Source: Adiantum capillus-veneris
Taxonomy: Eukaryota; Streptophyta; Polypodiopsida; Polypodiales; Pteridaceae
Reading direction: 5' to 3'
NCBI GenBank assembly: GCA_014529385.2
Contig: CM043952.1
Location: 67,630,370 to 67,694,369 of the forward strand
DNA: 64,000 bases
In this document: piece by piece, positions 8,957 through 21,809 of the stretch
Layout of the letters: every line of letters starts with the position of its first letter
Numbering within the stretch: position 1 is the first letter of the stretch
Position numbers and translations under genes: made by a program
The notes under the pieces: generated by a model
The model's database searches: none
What the model was told of the DNA's origin: nothing
The model's input: the letters and a program-made list of their open reading frames with translations, nothing else

Positions 8957-11949
8957 GAAGTTAGAGGCGATTGGAACCAGCATTGGAGAAGAAGGGTATT
9001 AGCTTGGTCATGAATACTATCAGTTCTACAAAGTTCTTGGTGCCGATAGCTCTGAGGCTCCTACCCCCTTAGATTCAGATCTAGATGAACCCTCAAAACC
9101 TATCACAAGTGTAATAGAAATGATCCGAACACTGCCTAGAAAGAGTCGATTGTTTCACTCCCTTAATCGGATTAGAGAGTTTGTCAAAGTAAATGAGCTG
9201 CCCACTTATTATGATGGATATGTGGCATTTGAGTTTCCACTTTTAGGTTACTCTTGTGGAATGATAGGGATGGAACAATGACACGATAGTCATATGTGGA
9301 CAGAGTACGTCACTTGTACTTCGGATTCATTTATGGGTGCTGTGCAATTCAGTAGATGTTTTGGACATCTCAAACGTGTTAATGTGGACTGCCCCTATAA
9401 CACGGGATTCAAGATAAGTAATGAAGTTCATTGGAAAGGACGATTATTAAAATATCCACCATGTGGACTAGTATCCCAAGAATATGGCACTTTGAGTCGT
9501 ATGCATTGCTCTCACGTACCAGAGTGTGTTGCTATTTGTCCTACCGTGATCTACTACTGCTTGCCAAGAATTAAATTGAATTCCACAAGGTGTGTTCTTC
9601 ATTTGGGGGAACACAAACATCCTTGTAGAGAAGGAAAATGTAGAGCTTCAATGATTGGAATTGATGCACTAATGAAGAAACCTGCTACTATTGAACCATT
9701 CACAACTGCAAAGCAATTAGAGCGCATGACAACACAAGACATTATTATGGATAAATTAGTTGTGGAAGGTGACCCTATCTCAGATGCCATGGGTGATGAT
9801 GAGTTTGCTTCCTTCTTGGATACAATTACTCCATTGTCCAATAAACAAAGGACAGAAAGGACATTGGAGATTGCAAAAAAATCAGAGAACGTTACTGCAG
9901 AAAGGTTGGAGGCTGTTCTTGAGCTTAAGAGTAAAAGTAGGTATCCTTACATTCAAAGTGTACTATTTCCAAGACAACTTGGGAAAGATCAACAACCACA
10001 TGTTTTCAAGATGTCAATGAAAGGTCCTAGAAGTGGGGCTGACTTCGTTAATCGAATGAGACCATGTGGCAGCCTTGAAAATATGTGGGTCCATTTTGAT
10101 CATGTTCATCGAGTAAATGGATGGCCAACAATGTCTGCCCATGTGACGACCCATTTGTTTGTGAATTAATGACCATTGTTGCTTGTGGATTTACTGTAGA
10201 GAATAAGTTTTCTCAAATTGAATTCTAGAAAATTCCTAATAAGGTTGTTGAGGATGCAAGCTTTGACAAGCCAGAGTTTAGAGGCTTTATGGATGATGAA
10301 GCAAATGCTAACTAGATTGCATTTTGTATAGTGTATTTTGGAGGTGCAAAGAAAGTCACACCTGGTAAAGAAAGATCTTTTGCTTTTCACTGGGAGCAGT
10401 CCCTCATACAACACACAACCAAGTGTATACGTACTTCTTAACAAGAAGAGCACAAGATCTCATGCCACAAGTGGAGAAATGCCCCTTCAGAGAATCAAGT
10501 TGACATTTGCAAAGGGGAACTGTGTCAATTTTGGACCGCTGGTCATGCAATTCATGATGAGATTGCTTGTTTAGAAACACGGATGGCTTGGTGGGATGTT
10601 AGACTTTTTCATTGGGGTGGCAGATTTGTGTCCCAAGATGAGTCCGATATGTTTGTGCCTAATACAAATCTTTCAAAGACAAAGCATGCAAGCATTTATT
10701 GGATATAAGGAAAATCTAAACTTGTATGAGGCAGCTGGTGCGGACATGGCCATGGCAGTGCTGCAAAGTGTAAAGTATAATGCATATCTTAAAGGCGTTC
10801 GTACCTTTGTGGGTCCAAGCTTGGAAAACTTGGCAAAGCGCTTCATGCATCACACTTCTGGTGTATCAACCGCAAAAAAACTAGTTGATTATGCTAATTG
10901 TTCTATGGAGGAAATGGGTTTCTATAGTCCTGAAATGAATAGAATTCCCACATGAGAAAAGAGCATTAGGAAGAAAAGATCTATCTTTGTTGATGCAGAA
11001 GTGCAACTTGATGAGGATAGCCACAGGCCATAATTTGTCATAGAAACCGTTGACGTTGGTGGTTCTTGTCAAAAAAGAGATGGAGCTCATGATGGGACCA
11101 ATTCTTGGCCTGAGATGACAGTTGCCAAGAGTATGTGGACAATCAGACGAACAGAGCTAGGGTCCAAGGTCACATGCTTTGGAGTGGTTGGTGGCCAAAG
11201 TAATCGATGCGGTCGATTCATAAATGAGGATTCTTTTAATATTAGAAATGGAACACTAGCCCCTTGTTTTGGGGACGGTGACAATACCCTGGATCCAATG
11301 CAAATGCAGGTGGAGTTAGAGATAGATATATTTGGTTTTGCAATAGCAATAATGTGCACACATGGAATGTTCATGAGATGGTTGTGGGACCTCCTGGATC
11401 GGCTCCAGGAGTATGGCATGTGGCGTAGGGAACAACATTGAGTTTACACAAAGTGAAGCATCTTCAATCTAGTGGATTTGTGCTTCATGACACTACAGAG
11501 GGCGTAAAAAATGACAAGTGCACTAGAGCTCCAGCGGCATACCAAGTGCTCTTCGCCCAAAATATAGAGAGGGCAAGGTTGTTAAGTGGAGGTCCAAGTT
11601 GACTAAAGAGTTCCAATGCAGGATTGACCTGGGAAGGACCATGTCAGCAAAACTAGTCAGAGAAGTAATAATTGTTTGTAATGAGTCACACATATTCTAC
11701 ATTAATACGGATGGGTCATTGGCTAAAGGGGTGTCTTATTCTGTCACGCTATTTGATTTCCCAAGATGCACATGTGAGGATTTTTAGAAGCGAGAGAGTA
11801 AGAAGCTTGAATGTATGCATATATATTATGTGTTTCTTCAGGTGTTGTGGTTAGATGCAATGGGCCATAAGTTTATCCAGCAAGCATATTTGACCAAAGT
11901 GGAACTCTTTCAAGCTTTGGGGGGTGCACGAGTAAATATCCAAAACTAA
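8957..11949 (+). pseudogene. Decayed MULE-like transposase with SWIM zinc finger
   Basis: Open segments in changing frames share one direction: 8957-9281, 9294-10169 (291 codons, the longest), 10170-10590, 10596-10955, 11041-11441 and 11599-11949. Early parts include LPTYYDGYVAFEFPLLGYSCG and a Cys/His-rich stretch (HLGEHKHPCREGKC). The middle part reads WVHFDHVHRVNGWPTMSAH. Near the end a CxC...CxH pattern (CTCEDF, a TAG at 11785-11787, then KRESKKLECMH) fits a SWIM zinc finger, a DNA- or protein-binding module typical of MuDR/MULE transposases and their FAR1 relatives. The DDE residues cannot be assigned with confidence because of the frame breaks. A MULE-type transposase is the best reading; a domesticated SWIM protein pseudogene is the alternative. 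No terminal inverted repeats were found. Confidence 0.5.
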
Positions 11950-14019
11950 GAAATAAGAAGGGTGCTTCAATTTTGATGTTTGTCAGTGCAAGCTATTTTA
12001 TGATACTTTTAATTGTTATTTTTGTCAAAGGATCACAAGGTAATACTATGTACCAAATGGTTGGTTTTGTGTTATATCTTCTTTTCAATGTTTTGAGGCA
12101 ACTCTGTCAAATTTTCATTAATATTTTCTTGTAAGATGGATCAAATTAATGCTGATTGGAGGTGGTTTCTCTCTTTCAACATTTTGGGGTGATCATATAT
12201 GTACATGTGCTCAACATTGCCTGACTCAAGACATTTAGTACAATAATAATAGAATGTAGTTGAATTCATTGTAAAATAAATTTATATGAGGGTGTTGCTT
12301 CCATACTTTTGGTGTTTAGGGGAACCTTTCTATGTCAATGTGCTCAAAGTTACATATTATATCAACATAACATAGTGAAAATTATCCATCAACATTTTTG
12401 TCTTGGGAAGCTCAAATTATTGTTGATTTTGAGTAGTTCCTTGTTTTTTATGTTTTGGGGTGATCAAAGAAGTGAAATTGCTCAACATTGCCTAAGTCAG
12501 CTCATTTAATATGCCAAGGCAAGTTGGCAATTTCTTAAAAAATAATGTAAAATAGACATTTCTTACTTTTTCCTTAATCTGCGGGCTCCAACGAGCATTA
12601 AAACCATGAAATCTGAAAATATTCAAAGAACCAATGTTTTTTATTATGTTAAGGACTGTATTTCCTACATACAAAACTTTCCCAAAATCTCACCCTAACA
12701 CCTTCAAAAGTGGTTTCCAAGGAGAGCTCTCGGTCAAAATTTGAAACTGAAGAAAAATAATCAGAATGAACTCCTAAATTGTGTACAAACTTTAAAATAA
12801 CCAAAACTTCTTTTAGAAAAAAGTTATTGCTAAAAAATTGAAAATAGACTTTCCTTGGACTTCCCACGACGATAGAAATCAAAGGGTTTAAAGAGAGGTG
12901 TGGCATCAAGGTTTATTCCGTCAAGATCTCTTGTACTTTATCATGTCTTCTCATGCACAATCTTACCAAACAAAAACAAATTTACACTTTAAATGACGAC
13001 AAGTCTTATTTAACCTAGCAAACAATCTAAAATATGGTAGACCTAGGGTGCTCTGACATATCAACAAACTAAAAAGTCCAAATTTCTTCTCATTAACTTT
13101 GATAAACATACATTTGTGAACAACTTCCAAGGAGTAGTGCGGTCATAGTTCTCACATCCATTCCATGATATGGCATGGTATGGGGTGACCTATCACATAA
13201 AAATACATTTGGTAGGAGTGCCCTCATGTTAGGAAAGGGTGTGTTGCTGCTGATGAAAAGATGTTGCACTGTCCTACTAGGGATCTCTCCATGTTAGCAT
13301 AATGATTTTTGGTGTAGTGGGAGCCACATTGCCGCTGAGGAGAGCTTTGTGCCACCATAAAAGCTTCATATTATGCCAGCTCCTTGAGCCATTCTTGCAA
13401 ACAACGCCACTCAACTAGCATAGTAAGAGGTCACCTTCTAACAAAAACATGTATGAATTCAACATTTGTAAGCTGTATAATAAAGACACTTGTTAAGTAT
13501 AAGTTGTACAAATGTGCAAGTATTTCCATCCAACTGGGAATAAACAATCCTAAAATATACATTATGATGAGATTACCCACCTCTAATAAGCATGGATTTG
13601 AAGCACCTACCTGCAAGATGTAACAAAGAAGACTGTTTTAGAGGAAAAGTGGTGGCACTTGGCCTCTCTAACCTGCAGCCTTTCACTATTTGTGCACAAA
13701 AGCAACCTTTGTGCCAAGCACTACAAAACAAGTAGAGGCAACACCTTATACTTCAAAGTCTATGATAAGAAGAACACAAACAAAAGTAAGAAGTATATTG
13801 TTACCTTGCACAAAGAGGTGTTTTATTCAAATATGTGATGGTATTGGCAAGATATTGAAAAACCATCAACATTCATCTCACCGATGATACGACGTTCTTG
13901 GGATGACCTCTGCTCACCCTCACGTGTGGCCTTTGGTACAAACGCCACGACAAGAAAATATATATGCATACAATTTGTGATGTTTGTGAGCACCATGGTA
14001 GCTGTTGCGTGAGGAAGCA
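11950..14019. other. Anonymous AT-rich sequence with a diverged duplication
   Basis: No gene recognised. The segments 12178-12240 and 12450-12511 share 'ttttggggtgatca' followed by 'tgctcaacattgcct' and similar flanks, suggesting an old tandem duplication with a period of about 272 bp. Short frames on both strands show no recognisable domain. Confidence 0.5.
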
Positions 14020-14025
14020 AAAGAT

Positions 14026-14258
14026 GAAAAGAGAGAGAGGGGAGGGAGAGGGAGGAACCTGGGAGGAGAAAAGGGGGCAGTGGGGGAGAGGGAGAGAGAC
14101 GGGAGGAGAGGAGAAGGGGACAGGAAGGGAGAGGGAGGAACATGGGAGGAGAGAAGAGGACAATGGGGGAGAAGGAAAGAGAGAGGGGAGTAAGAGGAGA
14201 GAAGGGAGCAGGGAGGGAGAGGAGAGGGAGAAAGGAGGGAGGAGGAAGAGAGAACAAA
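14026..14258. repeat. Purine-rich (G/A) minisatellite
   Basis: More than 200 bases of almost pure purine on the plus strand, built from irregular units such as gggagagggaggaacatggg and ggaggagaggagaagggg. The block is followed by T and G homopolymer runs. Frames across it (Gly/Arg/Glu on plus, Pro/Ser/Leu on minus) are compositional artefacts. Confidence 0.9.
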
Positions 14259-14659
14259 GGGTTTTTTTTTGGGGGTTTTTTTTTTTGAAAATTTGGACTT
14301 TTAGTGCTTGTAGGTTTTAAAAAAGGTCAAAAAATGATTTTTTGATATGTATATATGTTGGGGGGAAGTTTTAAGTAAAAAAGAAGTAAAAATAATTTTT
14401 TTGAAAAAAAGTCAAATTTTGGCTCTTAGTGACCCACGTTTTTGCGGATGTGGCCACACCTCTTTACTCCCTTCACTTTCAAAAAGCTAGAGAGAGAAGG
14501 TGACCTCTTAGGTCCACATCCTACATGTGTCTTAAAAAAAGGTTAGAAAAGCCTACTCAAAACTAACTTCTTGAATGCCCTTGTCCCCTTAACCCTACAC
14601 AACATTAGCCTTAATCTCTAAAAATTAAGATTCCTTACAAGGCCCATGCAAGGTCCATA

Positions 14660-15208
14660 TTTCTTCTAATGTTCCCTACTCAATTTGCAGGGTTTGGGCT
14701 TATCCTAGAAGAGGATGCCGCTACTTGGTTTGACTTTGTGGAGCGTAAAGATTTCGAGTCGATGGAGGAGGTTTTTGACGAGTTTATTGAGGAATTCTCA
14801 CAAAAGGAGATACCTCATAATACAGTCTCACAAATCCATAAACTCAAACAGAAAGAAGGGAAATCTGTGCGAAAGGCATCCCTACGACTAAAAAGATATG
14901 TGAAGTTCTGTCCTGTGGAAGAACTGCCAACTCAATCCAGACTTATGCTTATATTTATTCAAGGACTAAGGAACGCAGATTTCCAGAAGGACTTACATAT
15001 GAAGAGGAGCACGACGTTAAATGAGTTAATTAAGGAGGCTCTTTACCTTGTAGACAATTGTGCGGTCTACAAGGAGGGTGAATTCAAGGATCGTGATGAC
15101 GATTCATTCTCACAACAAAGTGGAAGCAAGTCCGCTAAGACACCACCGAAAGGAGAAGTAGCTGTAAGCCACGAGCAGCTTGTGGAGGAAGTGCTAAAAA
15201 AAATTTAA
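14660..15208 (+). pseudogene. gag: Gag capsid fragment (copy 1)
   Basis: 179 codons match the C-terminal half of the Retrotrans_gag capsid domain of the complete element: GFGLILEEDAATWFDF, then FIEEFSQKEIPHNTVSQIHKLKQKEGKSV, then ALYLVDNCAVY. The protein would build the retrotransposon particle. The N-terminal half is missing, so it cannot be a working Gag. Confidence 0.85.
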
Positions 15209-15209
15209 T

Positions 15210-16600
15210 ATGTATGCCAAGCCTCAGGCTAAGCAGCCAAAGTGTGAGATTACTCACTTGATTCTTGATTGCCCTAAGAACCCGAGCAAAGGAGCAAAAA
15301 CTACTTTGAACATGCTGGAAGCAGCGCCTTCCAGTGGAGGGTCAAAAAATGAGACAGTAATACCTATTCTGGCAGTGACACGAGCTCAAGCTCAAAGAAT
15401 GACAAACGAACCCATAATTGAAGAGCCAAAGACTGATGCCCCAAGCGCAGAAATGAAAAATCAGAGAAGCACTTGGAAAGCTAGAAAGGCGCGTATGAAA
15501 GCCAGGAGAGAACGAGAGAAAACGGATCTATCCGAGGAGTTAAAACACACAAAGGATAGACTGGAGCGGTTAAAGGATCTAACTAGTTTAAGTTCACACG
15601 CTGCTACAACCAAAGGAGCCAAGGAAATAGTAGAACCCAAAAGTGCAGGATCGGGAGGATCAGTGCTGGTAGAAAAAGTAAATGAGCAGCTGGACGCACT
15701 TTTAAAAGCATATGAAGCCAGACTCAAAAAAACCAAACCCAAGAGCAAAGATGGATGACTTATCCATATGCAGATAGAAAAACAGAGGTTGGAAATGTGT
15801 CGAAAGATGATTGAAACAGCCCAATCCTTGATAGAAAATTTTCTTGGTAAACCTGCGAGCTGGCACAAGGTACCAGCTCCAACCCCTATCAAACCAACTC
15901 TAGAGAAACAAGTAGACACAAAGGAGAGACTCATGACTGCCTCTGAGTCTAGGAGAAAATCTATCATAGTCTCAAATACAACAAATGAGACAATTGATGG
16001 TTTTCAGCCTAAAACATTGATAGAAATGGGTAGGGATTGTAACAGTCTAGATGACCTGTGGAAGCAAATCCAGGAAGCAAATGAAGCTAACAGGGTGAAC
16101 CACCAAATAAATAGCACTAAAAAGGAGAAAAATGAGATCTTACCTGAAGAGTTTGAGGCAAGATCACAAATGAACTTTGATATGCATTCACAAGGGGGAG
16201 ACCATGGTTCAATTAGTTTGGGGCACAGCCAACCAGACTCGCTAAAAAATCTACCCTCCTACCTAGGGGAGTATGAAGCTAAGTCTGAGGTGAGAGAAAT
16301 CCCATCTCAAAGACTTTCTTCCAATAGAGTGATGGATTCACAAGGGTTGATTGAGTTAGTGTCCACACTTGTGACATGCACAATCACGTTAGCCGAACTC
16401 TTGAGGTTACAACCAAATATGTGGACCACCGTAGGCAAATGCTTAGAAAAATTTGGAGTAAAAGACCTTACCTCAAAGCTTCAAGAAGGGATCAGAGAAT
16501 TGGACAAGCCTCAACTAAACACTAGGCCAGTACCTTTAAACAAGGTTGGAGAATATTGCGAGGGAGAAGATGGAAATACCAGACTACCAGTAGAATTTTA
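15210..16600 (+). pseudogene. Gag C-terminal / pre-protease spacer (copy 1)
   Basis: Two open segments (15210-15758 and 15768-16601) correspond to the spacer between zinc knuckles and protease in the complete element. Shared blocks include NMLEAAPSSGGSKNET, a basic WKARKARMKARRERE, and PLNKVGEYCEGEDGNTRLPVEF. The first zinc knuckle is deleted. The remnant of the second starts at CEITHLILDC, where the Cys-x2-Cys-x3-His pattern is broken. Confidence 0.75.
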
Positions 16601-17278
16601 AGGAGTAGTATCCAAAGCTATTCTTGACAGTGGAGCGGGAGTCGCTATCGCCACTGGCAAAGAAATCTGGAAAAAATGGGAAAAACCGGCTTTGAGAGCT
16701 ACCAGAATGAAATTGCAACTGGCAGATGGGTTCATGGAAAAGCCTCTAGGACTTTTAGAAAAAGTAATTTCACCTCTTGCGGAATAGAGTATAAGAATAC
16801 ATTTGCAATAGTTGATTTCAACAAAAAGAACAATTACGAGATCATCTTGGGAAGACCATTCATGAGACAATTAAATATGGTCCAGGATTGGGGTTACAAC
16901 CACATATATCTCAGACGTGGGGAGACTACAACCAAAATATACCTAAAAGACCATAGTTACAAGGATGTGAACCATACACCAGTGGAAGAGTTTGATTCAG
17001 CTACATTGGCAGGGTCCGAACTCCCAGCATGGTTAGGACAAAAAAAAGAGCTATGGATGTGCGGAGCTTCACATTGTGGGAGATTTAAAAGAGAGGAATG
17101 CATCTTAGAAAGAGCTATTGAGGACAAGGATTACATTCCGGAACCTTTTCTCGAAGATGTCTTAGAACCTCTGGAATGGGAACACATACTAGCAACATTG
17201 GATGTATGTACCATTACAGATAGCCCAACGACAAAATTTTGCGATAAGGCTATGATGTGCTACCCTATTACATGGTAA
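16601..17278 (+). pseudogene. pol: Retropepsin domain 1 (copy 1), frameshifted
   Basis: The active-site motif AILDSGAGVAIAT is visible from about 16618. A frameshift follows, and the rest of the domain continues in another frame (16676-17278) with CGIEYKNTFAIVDF and IILGRPFMRQL. This is the standard aspartic protease that cuts the polyprotein and lies upstream of RT as usual for Ty3/gypsy. Confidence 0.8.
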
Positions 17279-17877
17279 ACCTTATACTAGCATGAGATGA
17301 GTATGTAGACTCACCAGTACAAGAGGAGTTTTATGACTCCTCTGAGAATTTGGAATCAAGTAACGATGCAGATAATGAGTGTTTAGACAGCTTTAGCGAG
17401 AGTAGGGAAACAACTGCAGATATCAGATTTTATGATTTTGCAAATCAACACCCTAGATGTCAGGAACGCTATAGGAAAAAAAGAAGAGAAAAAAATATTA
17501 GAGAGAACTTGATGCCCAGGATAAAAGATAAAACTCACTATCTAATGCTTGTCAAGGCAGAGGATTGTGTAAAAGACCAAATATCAAGAAGATTCTCAAG
17601 AGTTCAAAGGGAAAGTACACATGCGGAAATAAAACAAGCACGTAAGACTAAAACAGAAACAAAATCAAGAAAATCTCAACAATCAAAACAGGAAAAGACA
17701 AAAGATCCAGAGTGGACCAAAATAGAGCGTAAAAAGAAATACCAAGAACTAAAACGGTCGTTACGAGAGGTATGGACTACCAAGGGAGAAATTAACGGTA
17801 AGGAGGATTCAGAAAAAGGAAACATGAATGTACCATCCCACTATTGAAAATTCACCATCCAAGACTGAAAAATCATA
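17279..17877 (+). pseudogene. Charged linker between protease and RT (copy 1)
   Basis: The frame 17350-17847 is Lys/Arg/Glu-rich and matches the same linker in the complete element (RFYDFANQ, MPRIKDK, LMLVKAEDCVKDQISRR). Its function is unknown. A TGA at about 17845 separates it from RT. Confidence 0.6.
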
Positions 17878-18924
17878 ATGACACCACCAATAAGGGAAAG
17901 AATAAACCAGGAATCTTACGATTGGCCGGAAAATGAAAAACGGATAGACCTCGCTGTGCCAAACGAAGAGCCTCAGCTTGATTTAGAGCCTGAAGAAGAA
18001 GAAAGGCTAATACAACTTCTCAAGAAGTATAAATATGTGTTTGCATGGTCCTACAAAGACCTCAAAGGAGTTGATCCATCGATATGCCAACATACAATTC
18101 CTTTGAAATCAGATGCCAAACCTAGAAAACAACGTTCTTACACATATAATGACACATTTGCTAAATGAATCAAAGAAGAGATTGCTAAGCTGATGGATGA
18201 TGAATTCATCTATGAAATCGAGCATACAGATTGGATGTCACCCATTGTGGTTGTCCCCAAAAAGAACGAAAAGCTGCGTGTGTGTATGAACCTCAAAAAA
18301 GTGAACGCAGCCACAATAAGGGATAATTATCCCTTGCCAATCACAGAACATGTGCTTGAGAGGGTGGCAGGAAAACGGGCCTATTCCTTTTTAGATGGGT
18401 TTTCGGGGTATAACCAATTGGCAATTGCAATAGAGGATCAACACAAAATAGCATTTGCCATAGAGTGGGGAATATATGCGTATAGAGTTTGCCTTTTGGC
18501 CTAACCAATGCCCCAGCTACCTTCCAAAGGTTAATGACTCATGATTTCAAAGAATACCTAAGAATATTCTTAGAAATATATATGGATGATCTCTGTGTCC
18601 ACTCTCTTATACGAGAAGAACATATTGACCATTTACAAAAGGTATTTGAGAACTGCAAAACATATCGAATCTGTCTCAACCCAAAAAAGTGCATTTTTAT
18701 GGTAAGGCAAGGCCGCATCTTAGGACATATTGTCTCAAGAAATGGCATAATCACTGACCTAGACAAAATTAGAGTCATAGCAGACTTGCCTAGGCCTACT
18801 AATGCCAAACAAGGACAATCCTTCATGGGACACCGTGGATACTATCGAAGATTCATATATATGTATGTGGTCATTGCACAACCACTATATCGCTTATTAG
18901 TCAGTTTCGACTAGACTGAGGAGT
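17878..18924 (+). pseudogene. pol: Reverse transcriptase (copy 1)
   Basis: Segments 17878-18168, 18193-18504 and 18489-18914 together cover a Ty3/gypsy RT: DWMSPIVVVPKKN, LRVCMNLKKVNAATIRDNYP, FLDGFSGYNQLAI, PFGLTNAPATFQRL and the catalytic YMDDLCVHS. An in-frame TGA near 18166 and a frameshift near 18490 break it. The last part reads GHRGYYRRFIYMY, where the family normally has GHxGYYRRFI. Confidence 0.9.
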
Positions 18925-19451
18925 GTGAAACTTCATTCCAAAAGCTTAAGGAAAACCTTGTATCATCACATGTACTTAAAGCACCAGATTGGGAAAAGAT
19001 ATTCCATGTTCACATTGATGTCTCTTCATACGCAATTGGGAGTTTTTTGGCTCAACCTAGAGATGGAACAATGGATTTCCCAGTTTGTTATGCGAGCCGA
19101 CAGCTAAACAGTGCAGAAGAGAACTACACCACCACTAAAAGAGAGGGATTAGGAATGATTTATGCTGTAAAGAAATTTCGGCATTACTTGCTTGCAAACA
19201 AATTTGTGTTCTTCACAGATCATCAAGCTCTTTTGTATCTAGTAAATAAACCATGCAATACTGGGAGAATTGTACGGTGGTTTATTATATTGCTAGAGTT
19301 TGACTTCACAGTGGTAGTAAAAAAGGGTAAAACTCATCTACGGGCGGATCATCTTTTAAGGCTACAAAACGGGGAAGCTCCTGAAGGAGTAGATGATGAC
19401 ATACCTGATGCTTATCTTTTCAACATTGAAATGATACCCAAAGGGTCTTAG
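18925..19451 (+). pseudogene. pol: RNase H domain (copy 1)
   Basis: Two frames together contain HVHIDVSSYAIG, then SRQLNSAEENYTTTKREGL, FRHYLLANKFVFFTDHQALLY and HLRADHLL, the usual order of a Ty3/gypsy RNase H. This domain removes the RNA strand during reverse transcription. A frameshift near 19050 separates the first Asp from the rest. Confidence 0.85.
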
Positions 19452-20640
19452 GAAATTGTTAGCATTCTTTCCTTTGGAGGTAGATTTGATAACAAGGAAG
19501 ACAGATCCAAACAACAAACATTTCGACAAAACAAAAAAAATTCAGTTGATTGCAGGACGACTGTACCATCTAGGCTCAGACCAAATTCTATGATTATGTA
19601 TAAATCCAGAGGAATTCGAGTGTTATCTTGAAGAAGCACACATCCAAGATTGTGCATTTCATTGTTCAACAATGAAAACACACCAAAGATTGAAACACTT
19701 AGGAGTTTATTGGACAATTATATATGCTGACACACATGCTTATGTTAACAATTGTACTATATGTAGTGCCAAACGACCGATGGATCACGCGACATTGTTT
19801 CAGGTAACCATTGCACGTGCATGGAGTCAATATATCATTGATTTCTTAACAACAAGGACATTTCTTGAAAACATAACAAAAGCGCAAAAAAGGGCTATAG
19901 AGTTGGAGGTTCGAGACTTTAATTTAATTGGAAATCAACTCTACAAGAGAGGAAAGGACAATCAACTTAGAATCTCTGATAGTGAAAGTGAATACCTGCT
20001 GATTCTAGAACACGCACATGGAGGAATAAGTGGAGGCCATTTTTCAGGCGATAAGACGGAAAAAATTGTCTTAACCACAGGAATATGGTGGCCTACATTG
20101 CACATGGATGCTGAGGAGTTTGTAAAGCGTTGTGATGCATATCAGCGCACTAAGGTGCCGATAAAGAGAGATGAGATGCCACTACGGCGAATGATGGGAG
20201 CACGGGCATTTTCAAAATGGGGAATTGATTTTGTGGGGCCTATTTCACCCCCTGCATATCGCACCCATACCCAATATATCATTGTGGCTACGGACTATCT
20301 CACAAAATGGGATGAAGCCAAAGCAACACAAAAAGCAGATGCAAGAACCACTGCACAATTTTTTTATGAGAATGTCTTTGTACGATACGGATTACCAATA
20401 GACATTGTCAGTGATCGAGGAACACATTTTCTTAATGAAGTCATTGAATACCTGTTAGAGGAATTCATGGTCATACATAGAAAATCTGCTCCATATCATC
20501 CACAGGCAAATGGAGAAGCTGAGGCCACAAATAAAACCCTATGCATTGTTTTGACTAAAATTGAATTGTATCAGAGTCAAGGACAGACTGGGATCAACAA
20601 TTACACTCAACACTATGGGCATACAAGGTAGCTTACAAAA
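19452..20640 (+). pseudogene. pol: Tandem H2C2 fingers and integrase core (copy 1)
   Basis: The first H2C2 finger (about 19550-19790) is partly frameshifted: a Leu-Tyr start, CINPEEF, AHIQDCAFH, and after a gap CTICSAK. The second finger follows at about 19920-20150 with LYKRGKDNQLRI, AHGGISGGHFSG, WWPTLHMDAEEFVKRCDAYQ; the last Cys of its C-x2-C pair is Tyr. The integrase catalytic core then shows FSKWGIDFVGPI, IVSDRGTHFLNE and ANGEAEATNKTL (D, D, E). The same two-finger layout is present in the complete element, so it is not a local accident. Confidence 0.85.
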
Positions 20641-21245
20641 CATCAATTGGAACCACACCATACAACATGGTGTTTGGTCTAAACGCTATATTACCCATAG
20701 AGTTTTTAGTTCCAACTCTACGAGTAGCAAAACGCTTAGAATGGATAGGCCATGAGCTCTCTTCAAGAATTAACCCTTCAAGAATAGATGATCTTGAAAA
20801 TCTAGATGAACTTTGACTGAGATCTGTAGCTTCGATGTATGCTAACAAGAGAAGACAAAAAGAGTTTTTTGACAAGCATGTGCGTACGATAGAGTTCAAA
20901 ACAGGTGATTATGTACTTGTTTATACTTTGAAGCAACATGCCAAAAAACTTAAAAAGCGAGGGATGGGACCCTTTGTGATTAGTGACTTATCATAAAGTG
21001 GAGTTGTCAAACTTGCTACATTGGCAGGAGAAGAAATGCCAAATTGGATTAGTCGGTGTCGGTTAAAAAAGTATCATTTACCACTAACACAGGATATGCT
21101 TCAACAAATCCATCAAGAAAAACAACGGATGAAAGAGAAACAAAGGGTACGAGAAGAAGCACAAGCAGAAGCAAAGAACGCATTGCAAAAAGAAGACTTC
21201 TACGACAACAACAATAACAAAAAAGTGGATCACTGTTACGAATAA
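20561..21245 (+). pseudogene. pol: Integrase C-terminal domain (copy 1)
   Basis: After frame changes near 20580 and 20640 the integrase continues with YKTSIGTTPYNMVFGLN, FLVPTLRVAKRLEW, VYTLKQHAKKLKKRGMGPFVI and EEMPNWISRCRLKKY. The block around GMGP corresponds to the GPY/F-type C-terminal module. Stops at about 20815 and 20995 confirm decay. A Gln/Glu/Arg-rich segment follows (21120-21200). Confidence 0.8.
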
Positions 21246-21266
21246 ATGCTATTCGGTTAACGAATT

Positions 21267-21803
21267 TTGGTGGACGTAGGGGAACCAATAATTGCAGTCA
21301 AAGTGGTTAGCAATCAAGCGGAATTGACGGCATTTCTTGATTCCGAAGCTCAAGCAAATCTGATCTCTTACAAACTATATAAACAGCGCAAGCTCGAAGA
21401 TCAACTACATCCTACTCAACAAGTGTTGAAAAGTAGTACATCACATTCGCTAGGATCATTGGGCTGGACAATATTGCATGTACAAATACATCAATATGTT
21501 TACCCCCACAAGTTTTATGTGGTCGAGGATGCGAGCACACTACACCCCATGTTGTTGGGACAACCTTGGCAGAAAGAGTATAATGTGCAGATAGATTGGA
21601 ATTTGGATACAGTCAAAATTCAGCATGCACAAGAACAACAGGTGGTAGCCTTTGCTCAAACAACCCGGAAGAACCAGATAATAGCACCACCATCACTGGA
21701 TAAAGAACAAAAAGGATGGGTGCCAATAAAGCACAACACGATACCCATGGAGAACAACCAAGGAACTGCCAACCATGTTCACTACAAAAATAAGACAACA
21801 TAG
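21267..21803 (+). pseudogene. Second, post-integrase retropepsin-like domain (copy 1)
   Basis: This 178-codon frame starts near EPIIAVKVVSNQAELTAFL and contains DSEAQANLISYKLY, where DSG/A would be the retropepsin active site (here DSE). It continues with a beta-strand-like ILHVQIHQYVYPHKFYVVED and then LLGQPWQKEYNVQIDW, matching the C-terminal ILGxPW hallmark. It is distinct in sequence from the upstream protease, which is also present. The replaced Gly suggests loss of activity in this copy. Confidence 0.75.
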
Positions 21804-21809
21804 ACCACA

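Noticed and set aside
13823-14257. 144-codon minus-strand Pro/Ser/Leu-rich frame
   Set aside because: Compositional artefact of the purine-rich minisatellite.
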